64,000 nt of DNA. It comes from Sphingobacterium sp. xlx-96. GTDB taxonomy: Bacteria > Bacteroidota > Bacteroidia > Sphingobacteriales > Sphingobacteriaceae. The notes beneath the pieces were generated by a model that worked only from the letters and a program-made list of their open reading frames with translations, did no database searches and was not told the origin of the DNA. Below are positions 19,004-29,400 of the stretch, in pieces. Each line of letters opens with the position of its first letter. Position 1 is the first letter of the stretch. Made by a program: the position numbers and the translations under genes. The DNA lies in NCBI RefSeq assembly GCF_011007365.1, contig NZ_WFKM01000002.1:310001-374000 (forward strand), given 5' to 3'.

Positions 19004-19711
19004 TTAAAATTTTATCACCGTTAGAGAAACTTCTTCATTTTCATGAGCTGCGTTTAATAGACCTTTTACCATAAACGTATAAATCGCTTTATTGTCTAGG
19101 GAAAAGTTCTCCAAAACGATTTCGGGTAAGTTTATTTTTGAATCAGCCGGAACGATCCTAAACGTCAACGGCTCACCTGCTTTAACTTCAATAAATTCAG
19201 TCACCGTTTTGAAAGGAACGTCCGCATAGAGAGTTTGGGGCTCCTTTCCACTCGACATAGCCAAATCGGGAGCATCCTTCACCATGTTTGCTAACCTTAT
19301 CTTGGCATAGCCATTACGAGGAATTACCATATTATCTTTAGCAAGTAGGGATTTGATACCATTCTCTTCGTACAAAAACAAACTATAAATATCTCCAGAA
19401 ATCAAAGAAGTATTTTGCGTAATCCTTTGGGTTTCTCCCTTCGAATTTTGATTCTCTACGGTGATCACCTTTGCACCCGGGTATAAATTACGATGCGATA
19501 TATACCCACCAAACGGTAATTTTTCGCTTGTCATATTCAATCGATTCCCCTCCACTAAGAGATTGACTGCAGTAGAGTTCGGAATAGCATTAAATACGGC
19601 TAGTCCTGCAAAATTACTAGGGCTACCGTACAGTTCTGAATCATTGTCTTTGATACAACTGTTCAAAAACAGTAATACAAAAAAAAGAGCGGTGATATAT
19701 ATATTCTTCAT
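19004..19711 (-). CDS. DUF4397-domain lipoprotein
   Basis: This 235-residue lipoprotein (lipobox FLNSC at about residue 19) is followed by a beta-sandwich pattern with FAGLAVFNAIPNSTAVNLLVEG, LPFGGYISHRNLYPG and KIRLANMVKDAPDL, which fits DUF4397. These proteins are common outer-membrane or surface lipoproteins in Bacteroidota with no established activity. ATG at 19711 is chosen, since the ATG at 19720 only adds two residues before the signal peptide. It converges with the sigma cassette, with a 14-nt gap. Confidence 0.85.
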   Translation of the reverse strand: MKNIYITALFFVLLFLNSCIKDNDSELYGSPSNFAGLAVFNAIPNSTAVNLLVEGNRLNMTSEKLPFGGYISHRNLYPGAKVITVENQNSKGETQRITQNTSLISGDIYSLFLYEENGIKSLLAKDNMVIPRNGYAKIRLANMVKDAPDLAMSSGKEPQTLYADVPFKTVTEFIEVKAGEPLTFRIVPADSKINLPEIVLENFSLDNKAIYTFMVKGLLNAAHENEEVSLTVIKF

Positions 19712-19822
19712 AGTCAACACGACAAGATACTATTTTATTCACTAAAACGGACAACAAGGACCTACCGCTACAGATCTAATATAAATCCGGGAACAACACT
19801 GCATTTCTCCCTTTTTTTTTAA

Positions 19823-19830
19823 TAAGTTTG
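19823..19830 (+). promoter_or_regulatory. -7 box of the ftsK promoter
   Basis: TAAGTTTG fits the Bacteroidota TAnnTTTG -7 consensus and lies 24 nt upstream of the ftsK ATG. The -33 element is not obvious. Unlike the shared module at 10315, the spacer lacks the AAAGCATTTTAT core. Confidence 0.5.
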
Positions 19831-19854
19831 TATTAGGTAAAGTATCACATTTTC

Positions 19855-22545
19855 ATGGCATACAAAGGCAATACATTTAAAAATAGTAGTCAAAACAGAG
19901 GTAGTAAAGAGACAAAGGAGACTGCAGCAATCTCTTCTAATAAAAAAGCACCTTCATTATTCAAATCCTTCGATAATATTAATTTTTCTGAAGGACAAAG
20001 AAAAGCGTTGAAGATACTCGGCCTATTTCTGATACTGAGTTCATTCTTATTGGCAGTTGCTTTTACATCCTACTTATTTACCTGGAAAGAAGATCAAAGT
20101 TATATTGCGGCAACAAACGGCGGCTGGGGAACCTTGTTTGACACATCCGAAGAACTACGTGATGAAACATCAGAACTACCTATTGTAGCGAATAAACTGG
20201 GAAAATTAGGCGCTCTTTTAGCTAATCAATTTATTTTTGAATGGTTTGGTATCGCCTCTTTTCTGTTTATCTTGATATTATTTGTCCTTGGTTATAAACT
20301 ACTTTACAAAAAATCTATTCTACCTGTATGGAAAACGACCCTATACGCTTCAATAGGAATAATCTTTTTATCCATAACCCTTGGGTTCATACAGGAATAT
20401 ATTACCGAGACACCACACATCCTAGAAGGCAAATTTGGTTTCTGGACCAACCAGCTCCTAAATGCCCAAATTGGGAAATATGGTGTCGGAGGTATATTGA
20501 TTTTCGCTTACCTCACAGCATTAATCCTGATTTACAATCTGGATTTGAAATTTACATTTCAATCCAATAAATCTATCAGTAACCAAGAAGAAGAAGAACT
20601 CTTATCGAGAAAGACAACAGTTAAGAGAGACCCTATCATAATTCAGGAAAAAGAAGAGCAAGAAGAGGAAAATATTGACGGTGCTATAATTGAAGTATCT
20701 AATACATTACGAAACAGAAATACCCCGCCCCTCTCCGCCACATTGAATGATAGATATGCGCACCTTCGTGAAGAATACAAAGAATCTGAACACGAAGAAC
20801 TCGAACTAGATGAGCTAGAAACAAAAAATAGTGTCACTTTTGACACCAAACCGACTTTCGAAACGCCAGTCCGATCGGTAGAGGACAAATCGATAGCACT
20901 GACCGTCGATACACCTTTGGAAATTGAGACTACGAAAGAAGAAGATATTGACGAACCGACACTATTTATCGAGAAACAAAAAGAAGAAAAACAAATTTCT
21001 GCAAACGATCTAGTAGCTCAATTTGGAGAATATGATCCAAAGTTAGATTTGTCCAGTTATCAACATCCTACACTAGATTTACTTAAAGACTACGGCACAG
21101 GCAAAATAACAATTAATCAACAAGAATTAGAGGCAAATAAAAACAGAATCGTCGATACGTTAAGAAACTACAATATTGAAATAGAACATATAAAGGCGAC
21201 TATCGGTCCTACCGTCACGCTATACGAGATTATTCCCAAACCAGGTGTTCGAATCTCGAAAATTAAAAACTTAGAAGATGATATTGCGTTAAGTTTAGCG
21301 GCTTTGGGAATACGTATCATCGCACCTATGCCAGGTAAAGGTACCATAGGAATTGAGGTTCCTAACAGTACGCCCGAAATGGTATCCATGCGTTCTGTAT
21401 TGGCTACTGAAAAATTCCAGAAAACGGATATGGATTTACCTATCGCACTCGGTAAGACCATATCCAATGAAGTTTATATTGCGGATTTGGCAAAAATGCC
21501 GCACTTACTCGTTGCTGGAGCCACGGGTCAAGGTAAGTCTGTTGGAATTAACGCCATACTTACTTCACTACTTTACAAAAAACACCCTGCGGAGCTAAAG
21601 TTCGTATTGGTCGATCCAAAAAAAGTTGAGCTCTCCCTATTCAAAAAAGTTGAACGCCACTTTCTCGCAAAGTTGCCGAATGAAGAAGAGGCCATCATCA
21701 CCGATACCAAAAAGGTAATTAATACGTTAAATTCGCTGTGCATCGAAATGGATCAACGTTATGACCTACTAAAAAATGCGCAAGTACGTAACTTAAAAGA
21801 GTACAATGCAAAATTTGTCAATAGACGATTAAACCCTGAGGAGGGTCATCGATTCTTACCTTTTATAGTATTGATCGTAGATGAGTTTGCAGATTTAATG
21901 ATGACCGCAGGTAAAGAAGTCGAAACACCGATAGCACGACTCGCGCAATTAGCTCGGGCTGTGGGGATACACTTAGTTATTGCGACACAACGCCCATCTG
22001 TAAATATTATAACGGGTACGATCAAAGCCAACTTTCCCGCACGTCTGGCCTTTAGAGTATTATCGAAAGTAGACTCAAGGACGATCCTGGATTCGGGCGG
22101 TGCAGACCAACTGATAGGTCGCGGAGATATGTTATTGGCAACAGGAAGTGACCTGATACGTATACAGTGTGCCTTTGTAGATACACCAGAAGTAGAAGGT
22201 ATTTCCGATTTTATCGGAGGACAGCGGGGCTATCCTTCAGCATTTATGCTTCCAGAATATATTGATGAATCAGGCGAAGGTTCAGGCTCTATGGACTTTG
22301 ACCTATCTGACAGAGATCAGTTATTTGAGGAAGCGGCCCGACTGATCGTCATGCATCAACAGGGTTCGACATCACTCATACAAAGGAAGTTAAAATTAGG
22401 ATACAATAGAGCTGGCCGGATCATTGATCAGCTGGAAGCAGCAGGCATTGTGGGACCTTTTGAAGGCAGTAAAGCCAGAGAAGTACTCTATCCAGACGAA
22501 TACTCCCTAGAACAATATTTGGAGTCATTGAGAAAGGAAAACTAA
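19855..22545 (+). CDS. ftsK: FtsK/SpoIIIE-family DNA translocase
   Basis: This 896-residue protein pumps chromosomal DNA through the division septum and helps resolve chromosome dimers. It has an N-terminal membrane part with about four helices (near 50-70, 115-150, 160-180, 205-225), an acidic low-complexity linker (about 240-385), then the motor. The motor carries Walker A GATGQGKS near residue 555 and Walker B FIVLIVDEFADLM near 680. The C-terminal gamma winged-helix domain (about 830-890) with LGYNRAGRIIDQLEAAGIVG reads KOPS sites. A LolA-like gene follows 32 nt downstream, as is usual in the phylum. Confidence 0.96.
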   Translation: MAYKGNTFKNSSQNRGSKETKETAAISSNKKAPSLFKSFDNINFSEGQRKALKILGLFLILSSFLLAVAFTSYLFTWKEDQSYIAATNGGWGTLFDTSEELRDETSELPIVANKLGKLGALLANQFIFEWFGIASFLFILILFVLGYKLLYKKSILPVWKTTLYASIGIIFLSITLGFIQEYITETPHILEGKFGFWTNQLLNAQIGKYGVGGILIFAYLTALILIYNLDLKFTFQSNKSISNQEEEELLSRKTTVKRDPIIIQEKEEQEEENIDGAIIEVSNTLRNRNTPPLSATLNDRYAHLREEYKESEHEELELDELETKNSVTFDTKPTFETPVRSVEDKSIALTVDTPLEIETTKEEDIDEPTLFIEKQKEEKQISANDLVAQFGEYDPKLDLSSYQHPTLDLLKDYGTGKITINQQELEANKNRIVDTLRNYNIEIEHIKATIGPTVTLYEIIPKPGVRISKIKNLEDDIALSLAALGIRIIAPMPGKGTIGIEVPNSTPEMVSMRSVLATEKFQKTDMDLPIALGKTISNEVYIADLAKMPHLLVAGATGQGKSVGINAILTSLLYKKHPAELKFVLVDPKKVELSLFKKVERHFLAKLPNEEEAIITDTKKVINTLNSLCIEMDQRYDLLKNAQVRNLKEYNAKFVNRRLNPEEGHRFLPFIVLIVDEFADLMMTAGKEVETPIARLAQLARAVGIHLVIATQRPSVNIITGTIKANFPARLAFRVLSKVDSRTILDSGGADQLIGRGDMLLATGSDLIRIQCAFVDTPEVEGISDFIGGQRGYPSAFMLPEYIDESGEGSGSMDFDLSDRDQLFEEAARLIVMHQQGSTSLIQRKLKLGYNRAGRIIDQLEAAGIVGPFEGSKAREVLYPDEYSLEQYLESLRKEN

Positions 22546-22577
22546 CTCCATATGACATATAACAATAAGTAACACAT

Positions 22578-23237
22578 ATGAAGAAATTACTATTTACGCT
22601 AATCTACACAATAAGCATAGTTACAATAGGGGCATTGGCGCAGACAGACCCTGCTGCAAAGAAAATGCTAAATGATGTATCCAAGCGATACGATTCTTAT
22701 AAAACCATCCGTTCCGAATTCGATCTGACAGTACAGGACGCAGAAAAGAAAAGCTACAATAGCTCTGGCACTATGTATTTTAACAAGCCGAAAAAACAAT
22801 ATGCCATCAGACTTCCTGAGCAAGAGATTCTCTCAGATGGCCGCACAGTTTGGAATATATCGAAAGATATAAAAGAGGTACAGGTTACAGACGCCGAACA
22901 CGATGATAATACAATAGGTCCCAACAATTTGTTTTCTTTTTATAAAAATGGGTACAAATATATAAGTATGACTGATGAGAAACTGACAAAAAATGGAAAA
23001 TCAGAAATATTGCGAGTTGTCGAACTATCTCCCACTGATACCAAAACAAATTATTTCAAAATAAAATTACGTATCAACAAAAATAACCATATACACGACG
23101 TTTCTATATTTGATAAATCCGGAAATCGATTTACCTATACTATCAAAACACTATACCTAGGCCAAAAATTTGAAGAGAGTATCTTTCGCTTCGCAAAGGA
23201 AAGGTATAAAGACTATGAAATTATAGATTTAAGGTAA
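22578..23237 (+). CDS. lolA: LolA-like outer-membrane lipoprotein carrier protein
   Basis: This 219-residue periplasmic protein has a signal peptide ending near ALAQ (residue 22). The LolA-type half-barrel sequence follows, with VSKRYDSYKTIRSEFDLTVQ, the MYFNKPKKQYAIRLP strand pair, and later SDGRTVWNISKDIKEVQV. LolA shuttles lipoproteins from the inner membrane to the outer-membrane acceptor. It is cotranscribed with ftsK and followed at once by an intrinsic terminator. Carrier function is inferred from the family; some LolA-like proteins in this phylum are uncharacterised. Confidence 0.85.
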   Translation: MKKLLFTLIYTISIVTIGALAQTDPAAKKMLNDVSKRYDSYKTIRSEFDLTVQDAEKKSYNSSGTMYFNKPKKQYAIRLPEQEILSDGRTVWNISKDIKEVQVTDAEHDDNTIGPNNLFSFYKNGYKYISMTDEKLTKNGKSEILRVVELSPTDTKTNYFKIKLRINKNNHIHDVSIFDKSGNRFTYTIKTLYLGQKFEESIFRFAKERYKDYEIIDLR

Positions 23238-23241
23238 CGAA

Positions 23242-23266
23242 AAGAAGGGAATACCCTTCTTTTTTC
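23242..23266 (+). terminator. intrinsic terminator of ftsK-lolA
   Basis: Stem AAGAAGGG (23242-23249), loop AATA, then CCCTTCTT (23254-23261) and a T-rich tail. It starts 5 nt after the lolA stop. Confidence 0.88.
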
Positions 23267-23297
23267 TTATCTTGTAGACAAGAAGTAACCGATTATC

Positions 23298-24335
23298 ATG
23301 GCTAAAATAACCTTAAAAGAACTTGCTCAAAAATTAAATCTATCCCCATCTACAATTTCAAAAGCACTAAATGACAGCTATGAAATCAGTGAAGAAACGA
23401 AAGCAAAAGTTAGGGAATTAGCTGAAAGATATAATTATCAACCCAACCCACTAGCTAAATATCTTAAGTTGGGAAAAACCAATAGTATCGGCGTTGTATT
23501 ACCCAGTGTCCGTACGCCCTTTACCGCTCAACTTGTCCAATACTTACACCAAGAAGCAATCCAAAATAGTTACAATATTATTTTAATGCAAAGTTTAGAC
23601 AAAGAAGAAGAAGAAGAAAAAGCACTAAAAACATTGACTAACCAAGGGGTCGATGGAATTGTAATTGCACCTGTCAGTGAAACCTCAAATCTATCATTAA
23701 TAGCCAATATCCATGACAACATTTGTCCTGTCGTTATCTTCGACCGTATTCATTACAATTTGGACACGCATAAAGTAGGAATTGATAATATAGAAAGTAC
23801 CTATCGAGCGACAGAGGAACTTCTAAAAATAAACAGAAACAGAATAATAGTATTATGTGGTCAGAACATTGGTGTGACCCAGTATCGGCTTGAAGGTTAT
23901 AAAAAAGCTCTGCAGGACTATAATATTCCAATTAACGAGAAACATCTGATTTATATAGACTACAGCAAGTCGCTAAAAAAGATAGATGACGACCTTGAAA
24001 AAATAATTTCAGAATGCATGACATCAGAGGATGTTCCAAACGCAATAATAGGTACAACAGAGACATTAACTACCCGTGTCCTTGGTGTACTGGCAGATCT
24101 TAAAATCCATGTCCCTGAAAACATTGCTGTGATCGGATTTTCGAATATTGAGTTTGCCAACAGTCTAAACCCAGCCTTATCAACGGTCCACCAACCGACC
24201 GAAGAAATGGCGAGCACAGCATTACAATTACTTTTAAATCTTATAAACTCCAAAAGGGATCGGAGTCAGATCGAATTTCAAACTGTGCTGTTAGAAACTA
24301 CTATCCAACTCCGAAAATCCACAATACTTACATAA
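23298..24335 (+). CDS. LacI/GalR-family transcriptional regulator
   Basis: This 345-residue regulator has an N-terminal LacI helix-turn-helix (ITLKELAQKLNLSPSTISKA, residues 4-23) with hinge (YQPNPLAKYLKLGKT), and a periplasmic-binding-like effector domain from about residue 60. It converges with the mannonate dehydratase gene, overlapping its end by 8 nt. A palindrome of LacI-operator type lies upstream of the SDR gene at 26396-26411. It is therefore the likely local regulator of hexuronate use, responding to a sugar acid; the effector is inferred. Confidence 0.9.
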   Translation: MAKITLKELAQKLNLSPSTISKALNDSYEISEETKAKVRELAERYNYQPNPLAKYLKLGKTNSIGVVLPSVRTPFTAQLVQYLHQEAIQNSYNIILMQSLDKEEEEEKALKTLTNQGVDGIVIAPVSETSNLSLIANIHDNICPVVIFDRIHYNLDTHKVGIDNIESTYRATEELLKINRNRIIVLCGQNIGVTQYRLEGYKKALQDYNIPINEKHLIYIDYSKSLKKIDDDLEKIISECMTSEDVPNAIIGTTETLTTRVLGVLADLKIHVPENIAVIGFSNIEFANSLNPALSTVHQPTEEMASTALQLLLNLINSKRDRSQIEFQTVLLETTIQLRKSTILT

Positions 24336-25491
24336 TAGCTATTAAACCTAATTCAAGCCCTCTCAACTCAGCTAGCCCCCGAAGTCTACCGATAGCAGAA
24401 TATCCAGGATTCGTTACTTTCTTCAAATCATCCAACATCTGATGACCATGATCCGGTCTAAACGGAATCGGTTTACTACGTATTTGATTTTCTTCAATAA
24501 AAATCTTGAGAACTGCTGCCATATTTACATCACCATCTAAATGGTCTGCTTCAAAGAAGTTACCCATCCGATCTTTTTTCACATTCCTAAAGTGTGCAAA
24601 ATGCACCCTGTGCTTCACTGCTGTAGCTATTTCGACAACATCATTGTTTACACCTGCCCCTAATGAACCCGAGCAAAAGCAAATACCATTAAATGGGCGA
24701 TCCACGCCATTAATTATCTTAAGATAATCTTCTTTATTGCTGGCTATTCTAGGCAAACCCAATATTGGATATGGCGGATCATCTGGATGCAAAGCCATGA
24801 GAATACCATGCGATTCGCAAACCTCTTTGATCTCACTCAAAAACCACAGCAAATTATCCCTAAGACCCTCTAATCCGATCTCCTGGTACACTTTCAAACT
24901 ATCTTTTAGATCCGTTATTGACGTCGCCTTTTCACTAGGAATTCCCATCAATATAACACGTGTCAGACGCTCCAACTCTACATCAGAATATTTATCAAAA
25001 CGTAGCTTAGCTTCAGTTACCACCTCTTGGGGATAATCATCGAATGCCCCCATTCGGTTTAGAATATAAATATCAAAAACTGCAAGATCTATCCAATTAA
25101 AATAAAGAGCTTTAGCTCCGTTAGGTAATTCCAATCCCAACTCAGTCCTTGTCCAATCTAATACAGGCATAAAATTATACGTAACCACGTGGATGCCACA
25201 GGATGCCAAATTTTCCAGCGTTTTCTTATAATTATCGATATAGCTATTCGCATCACTACGCCTAGTTTTAATGGCCTCATGTACAGGAACACTTTCGACT
25301 ACAGACCACATTAAGCCTGAGGCTTCAATTATCTCCTTTCGCTCCAAAATCGCAGATACAGGCCATACTTCTCCGTGAGGTATCTGATGTAATGCAGTAA
25401 CAACACCGGTAGCACCAGCCTGCCTAATATCCTGTAAGGATACCGAGTCATTCGGTCCGTACCATCTCCAGGTTTGCTCAAATTTATTCAT
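24328..25491 (-). CDS. uxuA: mannonate dehydratase
   Basis: This 387-residue enzyme dehydrates D-mannonate to 2-keto-3-deoxygluconate in glucuronate catabolism. The protein starts with the family signature (FEQTWRWYGPNDSVSLQDIR). It carries metal- and substrate-site segments MALHPDDPP, CFCSGSLGAG, VHFAHFRNVK and FRPDHGHQM. The length is close to E. coli UxuA (394). Three ATG codons lie in tandem at 25491-25497; the last is chosen. The preceding SDR gene ends 13 nt upstream, so the two form one operon. Confidence 0.95.
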   Translation of the reverse strand: MNKFEQTWRWYGPNDSVSLQDIRQAGATGVVTALHQIPHGEVWPVSAILERKEIIEASGLMWSVVESVPVHEAIKTRRSDANSYIDNYKKTLENLASCGIHVVTYNFMPVLDWTRTELGLELPNGAKALYFNWIDLAVFDIYILNRMGAFDDYPQEVVTEAKLRFDKYSDVELERLTRVILMGIPSEKATSITDLKDSLKVYQEIGLEGLRDNLLWFLSEIKEVCESHGILMALHPDDPPYPILGLPRIASNKEDYLKIINGVDRPFNGICFCSGSLGAGVNNDVVEIATAVKHRVHFAHFRNVKKDRMGNFFEADHLDGDVNMAAVLKIFIEENQIRSKPIPFRPDHGHQMLDDLKKVTNPGYSAIGRLRGLAELRGLELGLIAIM

Positions 25492-25504
25492 CATCATTAT
25501 TCTG

Positions 25505-26326
25505 TTAAACCCCAGTCCAAGCGTTAAAACCGCCATCAACATATACTGTTTCGCCAGACACAAAAGCAGACGCATCACTGAGTAAATAAATCAATGTCCC
25601 TTCTAGTTCAGAAGGCTCACCTAAACGGGAATAAGGTGTACCATTGACAAACCTTTGTGCCCTATCCGTATACGATCCATCTGGATTGGTCAAAAGGGTT
25701 CTATTCTGCTCCGTTAAAAACACTCCAGGAGCGATTGCATTTACCCTTACCTTATCTCCATATCGTAGCGCTAATTCCGTAGCCATCCATTTGGTATAGC
25801 CTATAATACCATTCTTAGCTACAGTATAGCCCAACACTCGGGTAATAGCTTGACTAGAAGATAGCGATCCAATATTAATAATAGTTCCTTTGCTTCGTTC
25901 TGCGATCACCTTTCCAAAAACATGGGTTGGAATGATCGTACCAAATAAGTTCAACTCAATAGCCTTAATCGTATCTTGAACATTGGATTCAAAAAGATCC
26001 TGATCGGGCCCAATGGTTGCTCCTGGAATATTTCCTCCTGCAGCATTAACCAATGCATCAACTTTACCCCACCTTTCCAGAACGGCTTGACATGCCAACC
26101 GCATAGAATTTTCATCTAAGACATCGCCGACTAAAGCTAAAGCTTCCCCTCCTATTCCTTCAACGAGACGAACGCGCTCCTGCGCTTTATTCAAATCTCT
26201 TCCTATAATACAGACTTTAGCCCCTGCTTCAGCTATAGCCTTGACAAAATTTCTACCTAATATACCTGTTCCTCCAGTTACAACAATCACTCTCCCTGAT
26301 AAAGAAAAACGTTCTAAAATGCTCAT
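25505..26326 (-). CDS. SDR-family oxidoreductase, probable D-mannonate oxidoreductase
   Basis: This 273-residue short-chain dehydrogenase has the nucleotide motif TGGTGILG (17-24), NAAGG near residue 93, and the catalytic YTVAK (Tyr-x-x-x-Lys) preceded by a Ser-rich strand (NIGSLSSS). The C-terminus has the typical SGETVYVDGGFNAW. Because it is the first gene of an operon with uxuA, it probably interconverts fructuronate and mannonate, the step that supplies UxuA. In several bacteria an SDR replaces the long-chain UxuB. Substrate is inferred from context, not from sequence alone. Confidence 0.85.
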   Translation of the reverse strand: MSILERFSLSGRVIVVTGGTGILGRNFVKAIAEAGAKVCIIGRDLNKAQERVRLVEGIGGEALALVGDVLDENSMRLACQAVLERWGKVDALVNAAGGNIPGATIGPDQDLFESNVQDTIKAIELNLFGTIIPTHVFGKVIAERSKGTIINIGSLSSSQAITRVLGYTVAKNGIIGYTKWMATELALRYGDKVRVNAIAPGVFLTEQNRTLLTNPDGSYTDRAQRFVNGTPYSRLGEPSELEGTLIYLLSDASAFVSGETVYVDGGFNAWTGV

Positions 26327-26360
26327 ACTTTATTATTATTTAACACAATAATAATAAAGT
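26327..26360. promoter_or_regulatory. perfect 14-bp inverted repeat touching the SDR start codon
   Basis: Arms 26327-26340 and 26347-26360 are exact reverse complements (ACTTTATTATTATT and its complement) with a 6-nt loop. The repeat ends at the base next to the ATG on the minus strand. It could fold in the 5' leader or bind a protein; its AT-only stem is weak. Confidence 0.5.
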
Positions 26361-26395
26361 TAACTAACAAAAAAGGCAAAGCAAGAGAGATATGT

Positions 26396-26411
26396 ACGAA
26401 AACGTTTTCGT
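26396..26411. promoter_or_regulatory. LacI-family operator upstream of the SDR-uxuA operon
   Basis: ACGAAAACGTTTTCGT is a perfect 16-bp palindrome with the central CG of LacI/GalR operators. It lies 69 nt upstream of the SDR start codon, while the LacI-family gene lies at the other end of the cluster. Confidence 0.75.
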
Positions 26412-26420
26412 GTACACCGA

Positions 26421-26460
26421 ATAAAAAAGAAAGGGGCCATCCACTTGGACAGCCCCTTTG
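26421..26460 (-). terminator. intrinsic terminator of rpoBC
   Basis: On the minus strand a G/C stem (AAAGGGGC complement pair at 26430-26437 and 26452-26459) is followed by a T-rich stretch (26421-26429 read in reverse). It lies 26 nt after the rpoC stop. Confidence 0.88.
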
Positions 26461-26485
26461 TTATAGCGTACTTTCAAAAAGGAAA

Positions 26486-29400
26486 TTAATCTTCCTCTTT
26501 AGAAGCTAATAACTGATCATACTCTTCACGAGATCCAACAATGATATTGCTGTAGTGACGAAGTCCTGTACCTGAAGGAATTAAGTGTCCTACAATTACA
26601 TTTTCTTTCAGTCCCAATAAATCATCACGTTTACCAGCTATAGCTGCTTCATTCAATACTTTCGTTGTCTCTTGGAAAGACGCAGCAGAAATGAATGACT
26701 TAGTGCCCAATGATGCTCTAGTAATACCTTGAAGCAATGGGCTAGATGTAGCAGGGATAGCATCACGTACTTCAACCAACTTCATGTCTTGACGTTTTAG
26801 ACTAGAGTTCTCCTCACGTAGTTTACGTAAAGTAACGATTTGTCCTGGACGTAATGAATTTGAATCTCCTGCGTCAACAACCACTTTCTTATCATATAAC
26901 GAATCGTTTTCTAACATGAAATCCCATTTGTTTGCAGCTTCTCTCTCCAAGAAACGTGTATCTCCCGGATCTTCGATATTCACTTTCTGCATCATCTGGT
27001 GTACGATTGTTTCAAAGTGCTTATCGTTGATCTTCACACCTTGCAGACGATAGACCTCCTGAATACCGTTAACGATATATTCTTGTACCGCTGAAGGACC
27101 TTTGATCGATAATATATCGCCTGGAGAAATCTGTCCATCAGATAAAGGCATACCCGCTTTGATAAAGTCATTATCTTGTACAAGGATGTGTTTCGAAAGT
27201 GGCACTAAGTATTTCTTAACTTGACCATCTCGTGATTCAATAGAAACCTCACGATTACCTCGCTTCACTCCACCTAAAGAAACAACACCGTCAATTTCAG
27301 TAACAACAGCAGGGTTTGAAGGGTTACGTGCTTCAAATAATTCCGTTACGCGAGGAAGACCACCTGTAATATCTCGGGTCTTACCTGTTGAACGAGGGAT
27401 CTTAACCAAGATAGCTCCTTCTTTCAATTTCTGACCATCTGATACCGAAACGTGGGCTCCAACAGGAATGTTGTACGAACGGATAACTTCACCCTTATTA
27501 TCAAGAACCTTGATCGTCGGGTTTTTCGTCTTATCACGTGTTTCGATAATAACCTTCTCCTTGTGTCCAGTTTGATCGTCAGACTCTTCACGGAAAGTAA
27601 CACCTTCGATAATAGCATCAAATTCGACTTTACCCGCAAACTCAGAAATAATCACCGCGTTATATGGATCCCAATCAACAAGCTTAGTGCCTTTCTCTAC
27701 CTTATCACCTTCTTTAACATAAAGGTTAGATCCGTAAGGAATAATTTGTTGATAAAGGACTTTACGGTCAGCATTAACAACTTTTATTTCACCGGAGCGT
27801 CCTAAGACAACATGATAAGAACCTTCTTCACCTTCTTTTTCTACCGTACGCACGTTTTCAAACTCGATAGTACCTTCGTACTTCGCTATAATAGTAGACT
27901 CATTGGCAATATTCGATGCGGTACCCCCTACGTGGAATGTACGAAGTGTTAACTGTGTACCTGGTTCACCAATAGACTGAGCTGCAATTACACCGACAGC
28001 TTCCCCCATTTGAACACGCTTGCCCGACGCTAAGTTACGTCCGTAACAACAAGCACAAACTCCACGTTTAGCCTCGCAAGTCAATACCGAACGGATTTCT
28101 AAACCTTCTATACCAGCCTCATCAATTGCAGCAGCTACCTCTTCTGTAATATCATCGTTAGCGGCAACAATCAACTCATCCGTTTCAGGATGATAAACGT
28201 CGTGAAGTGGCGTACGTCCTAAAATACGATCGTATAATGGTTCAACAACATCATCGTTATCTTTCAACGCTGTAGTATAAATACCGCGAAGACCTCCACA
28301 ATCATGATCAACAACAATCATATCCTGTGCTACGTCATGTAGACGACGTGTCAGGTAACCAGCATCCGCTGTCTTCAAAGCTGTATCCGCAAGACCTTTA
28401 CGCGCACCGTGCGTAGAAATAAAGTACTCCAATACCGACAAACCTTCTTTAAAGTTTGACAAAATCGGGTTTTCGATAATCTCACCACCTGAATTACCTG
28501 ATTTTTGAGGCTTAGCCATCAAACCACGCATACCGCATAGCTGACGAATCTGCTCTTTCGAACCACGGGCTCCAGAATCCAACATCATATATACAGAGTT
28601 GAATCCTTGGTTGTCATTAGACAAGATATCCATTACGTGCGCAGTCAATCTGTTGTTGATACGCGTCCAAATATCGATAATCTGGTTGTAACGCTCGTTG
28701 TTTGTAATGAAACCCATGTTATAGTTGTTCATCACCTCATCTACTTCATTTGTAGCTTGCGCAATCAATTCTGCTTTAGCAGCAGGAATATTCAAATCTT
28801 GCAAGTTGAAGGATAAACCTCCCTTGAATGCTGTTTGGAAACCAAGTTCCTTCATATCATCCAAGAATTTAGCTGCGCGTGCCATCCCGGTTGATTTTAC
28901 AATCTCACCGATTACATTACGCAAAGATTTCTTTGTTAAGATCTCATTGATATATCCCACTTCTGCAGGAACAATCTGGTTAAAGATAACACGACCTACG
29001 GTAGTTTCAATAATCTGTCTCTCGATCTCACCTGTACTTCCCAACGTATTGGTACGTACTTTTATCCAAGAGTGGAGATCAACTTGTTTCTCGTTCAAAG
29101 CAATGATAACCTCTTCTGGAGAATAGAAGATACTTCCCTCACCCTTCATCTTGCGAGAATCATCCGTCTTACGGCCTTTTGTAATATAATACAGACCCAA
29201 AACCATATCCTGTGAAGGTACAGTAACCGGAGAACCATTTGCGGGATTTAAGATATTGTGAGCTGCCAACATTAAGATTTGGGCTTCCAAAATTGCAGCA
29301 TTACCTAAAGGTAAGTGGACCGCCATCTGGTCACCATCAAAATCGGCGTTGAACGCTGTACACACTAATGGGTGTAATTGAATCGCTTTACCTTCTACTA

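Noticed and set aside
28725-29126. Long open frame antisense to rpoC
   Set aside because: It lies fully inside a highly conserved gene and its composition is that of a reverse-strand shadow.
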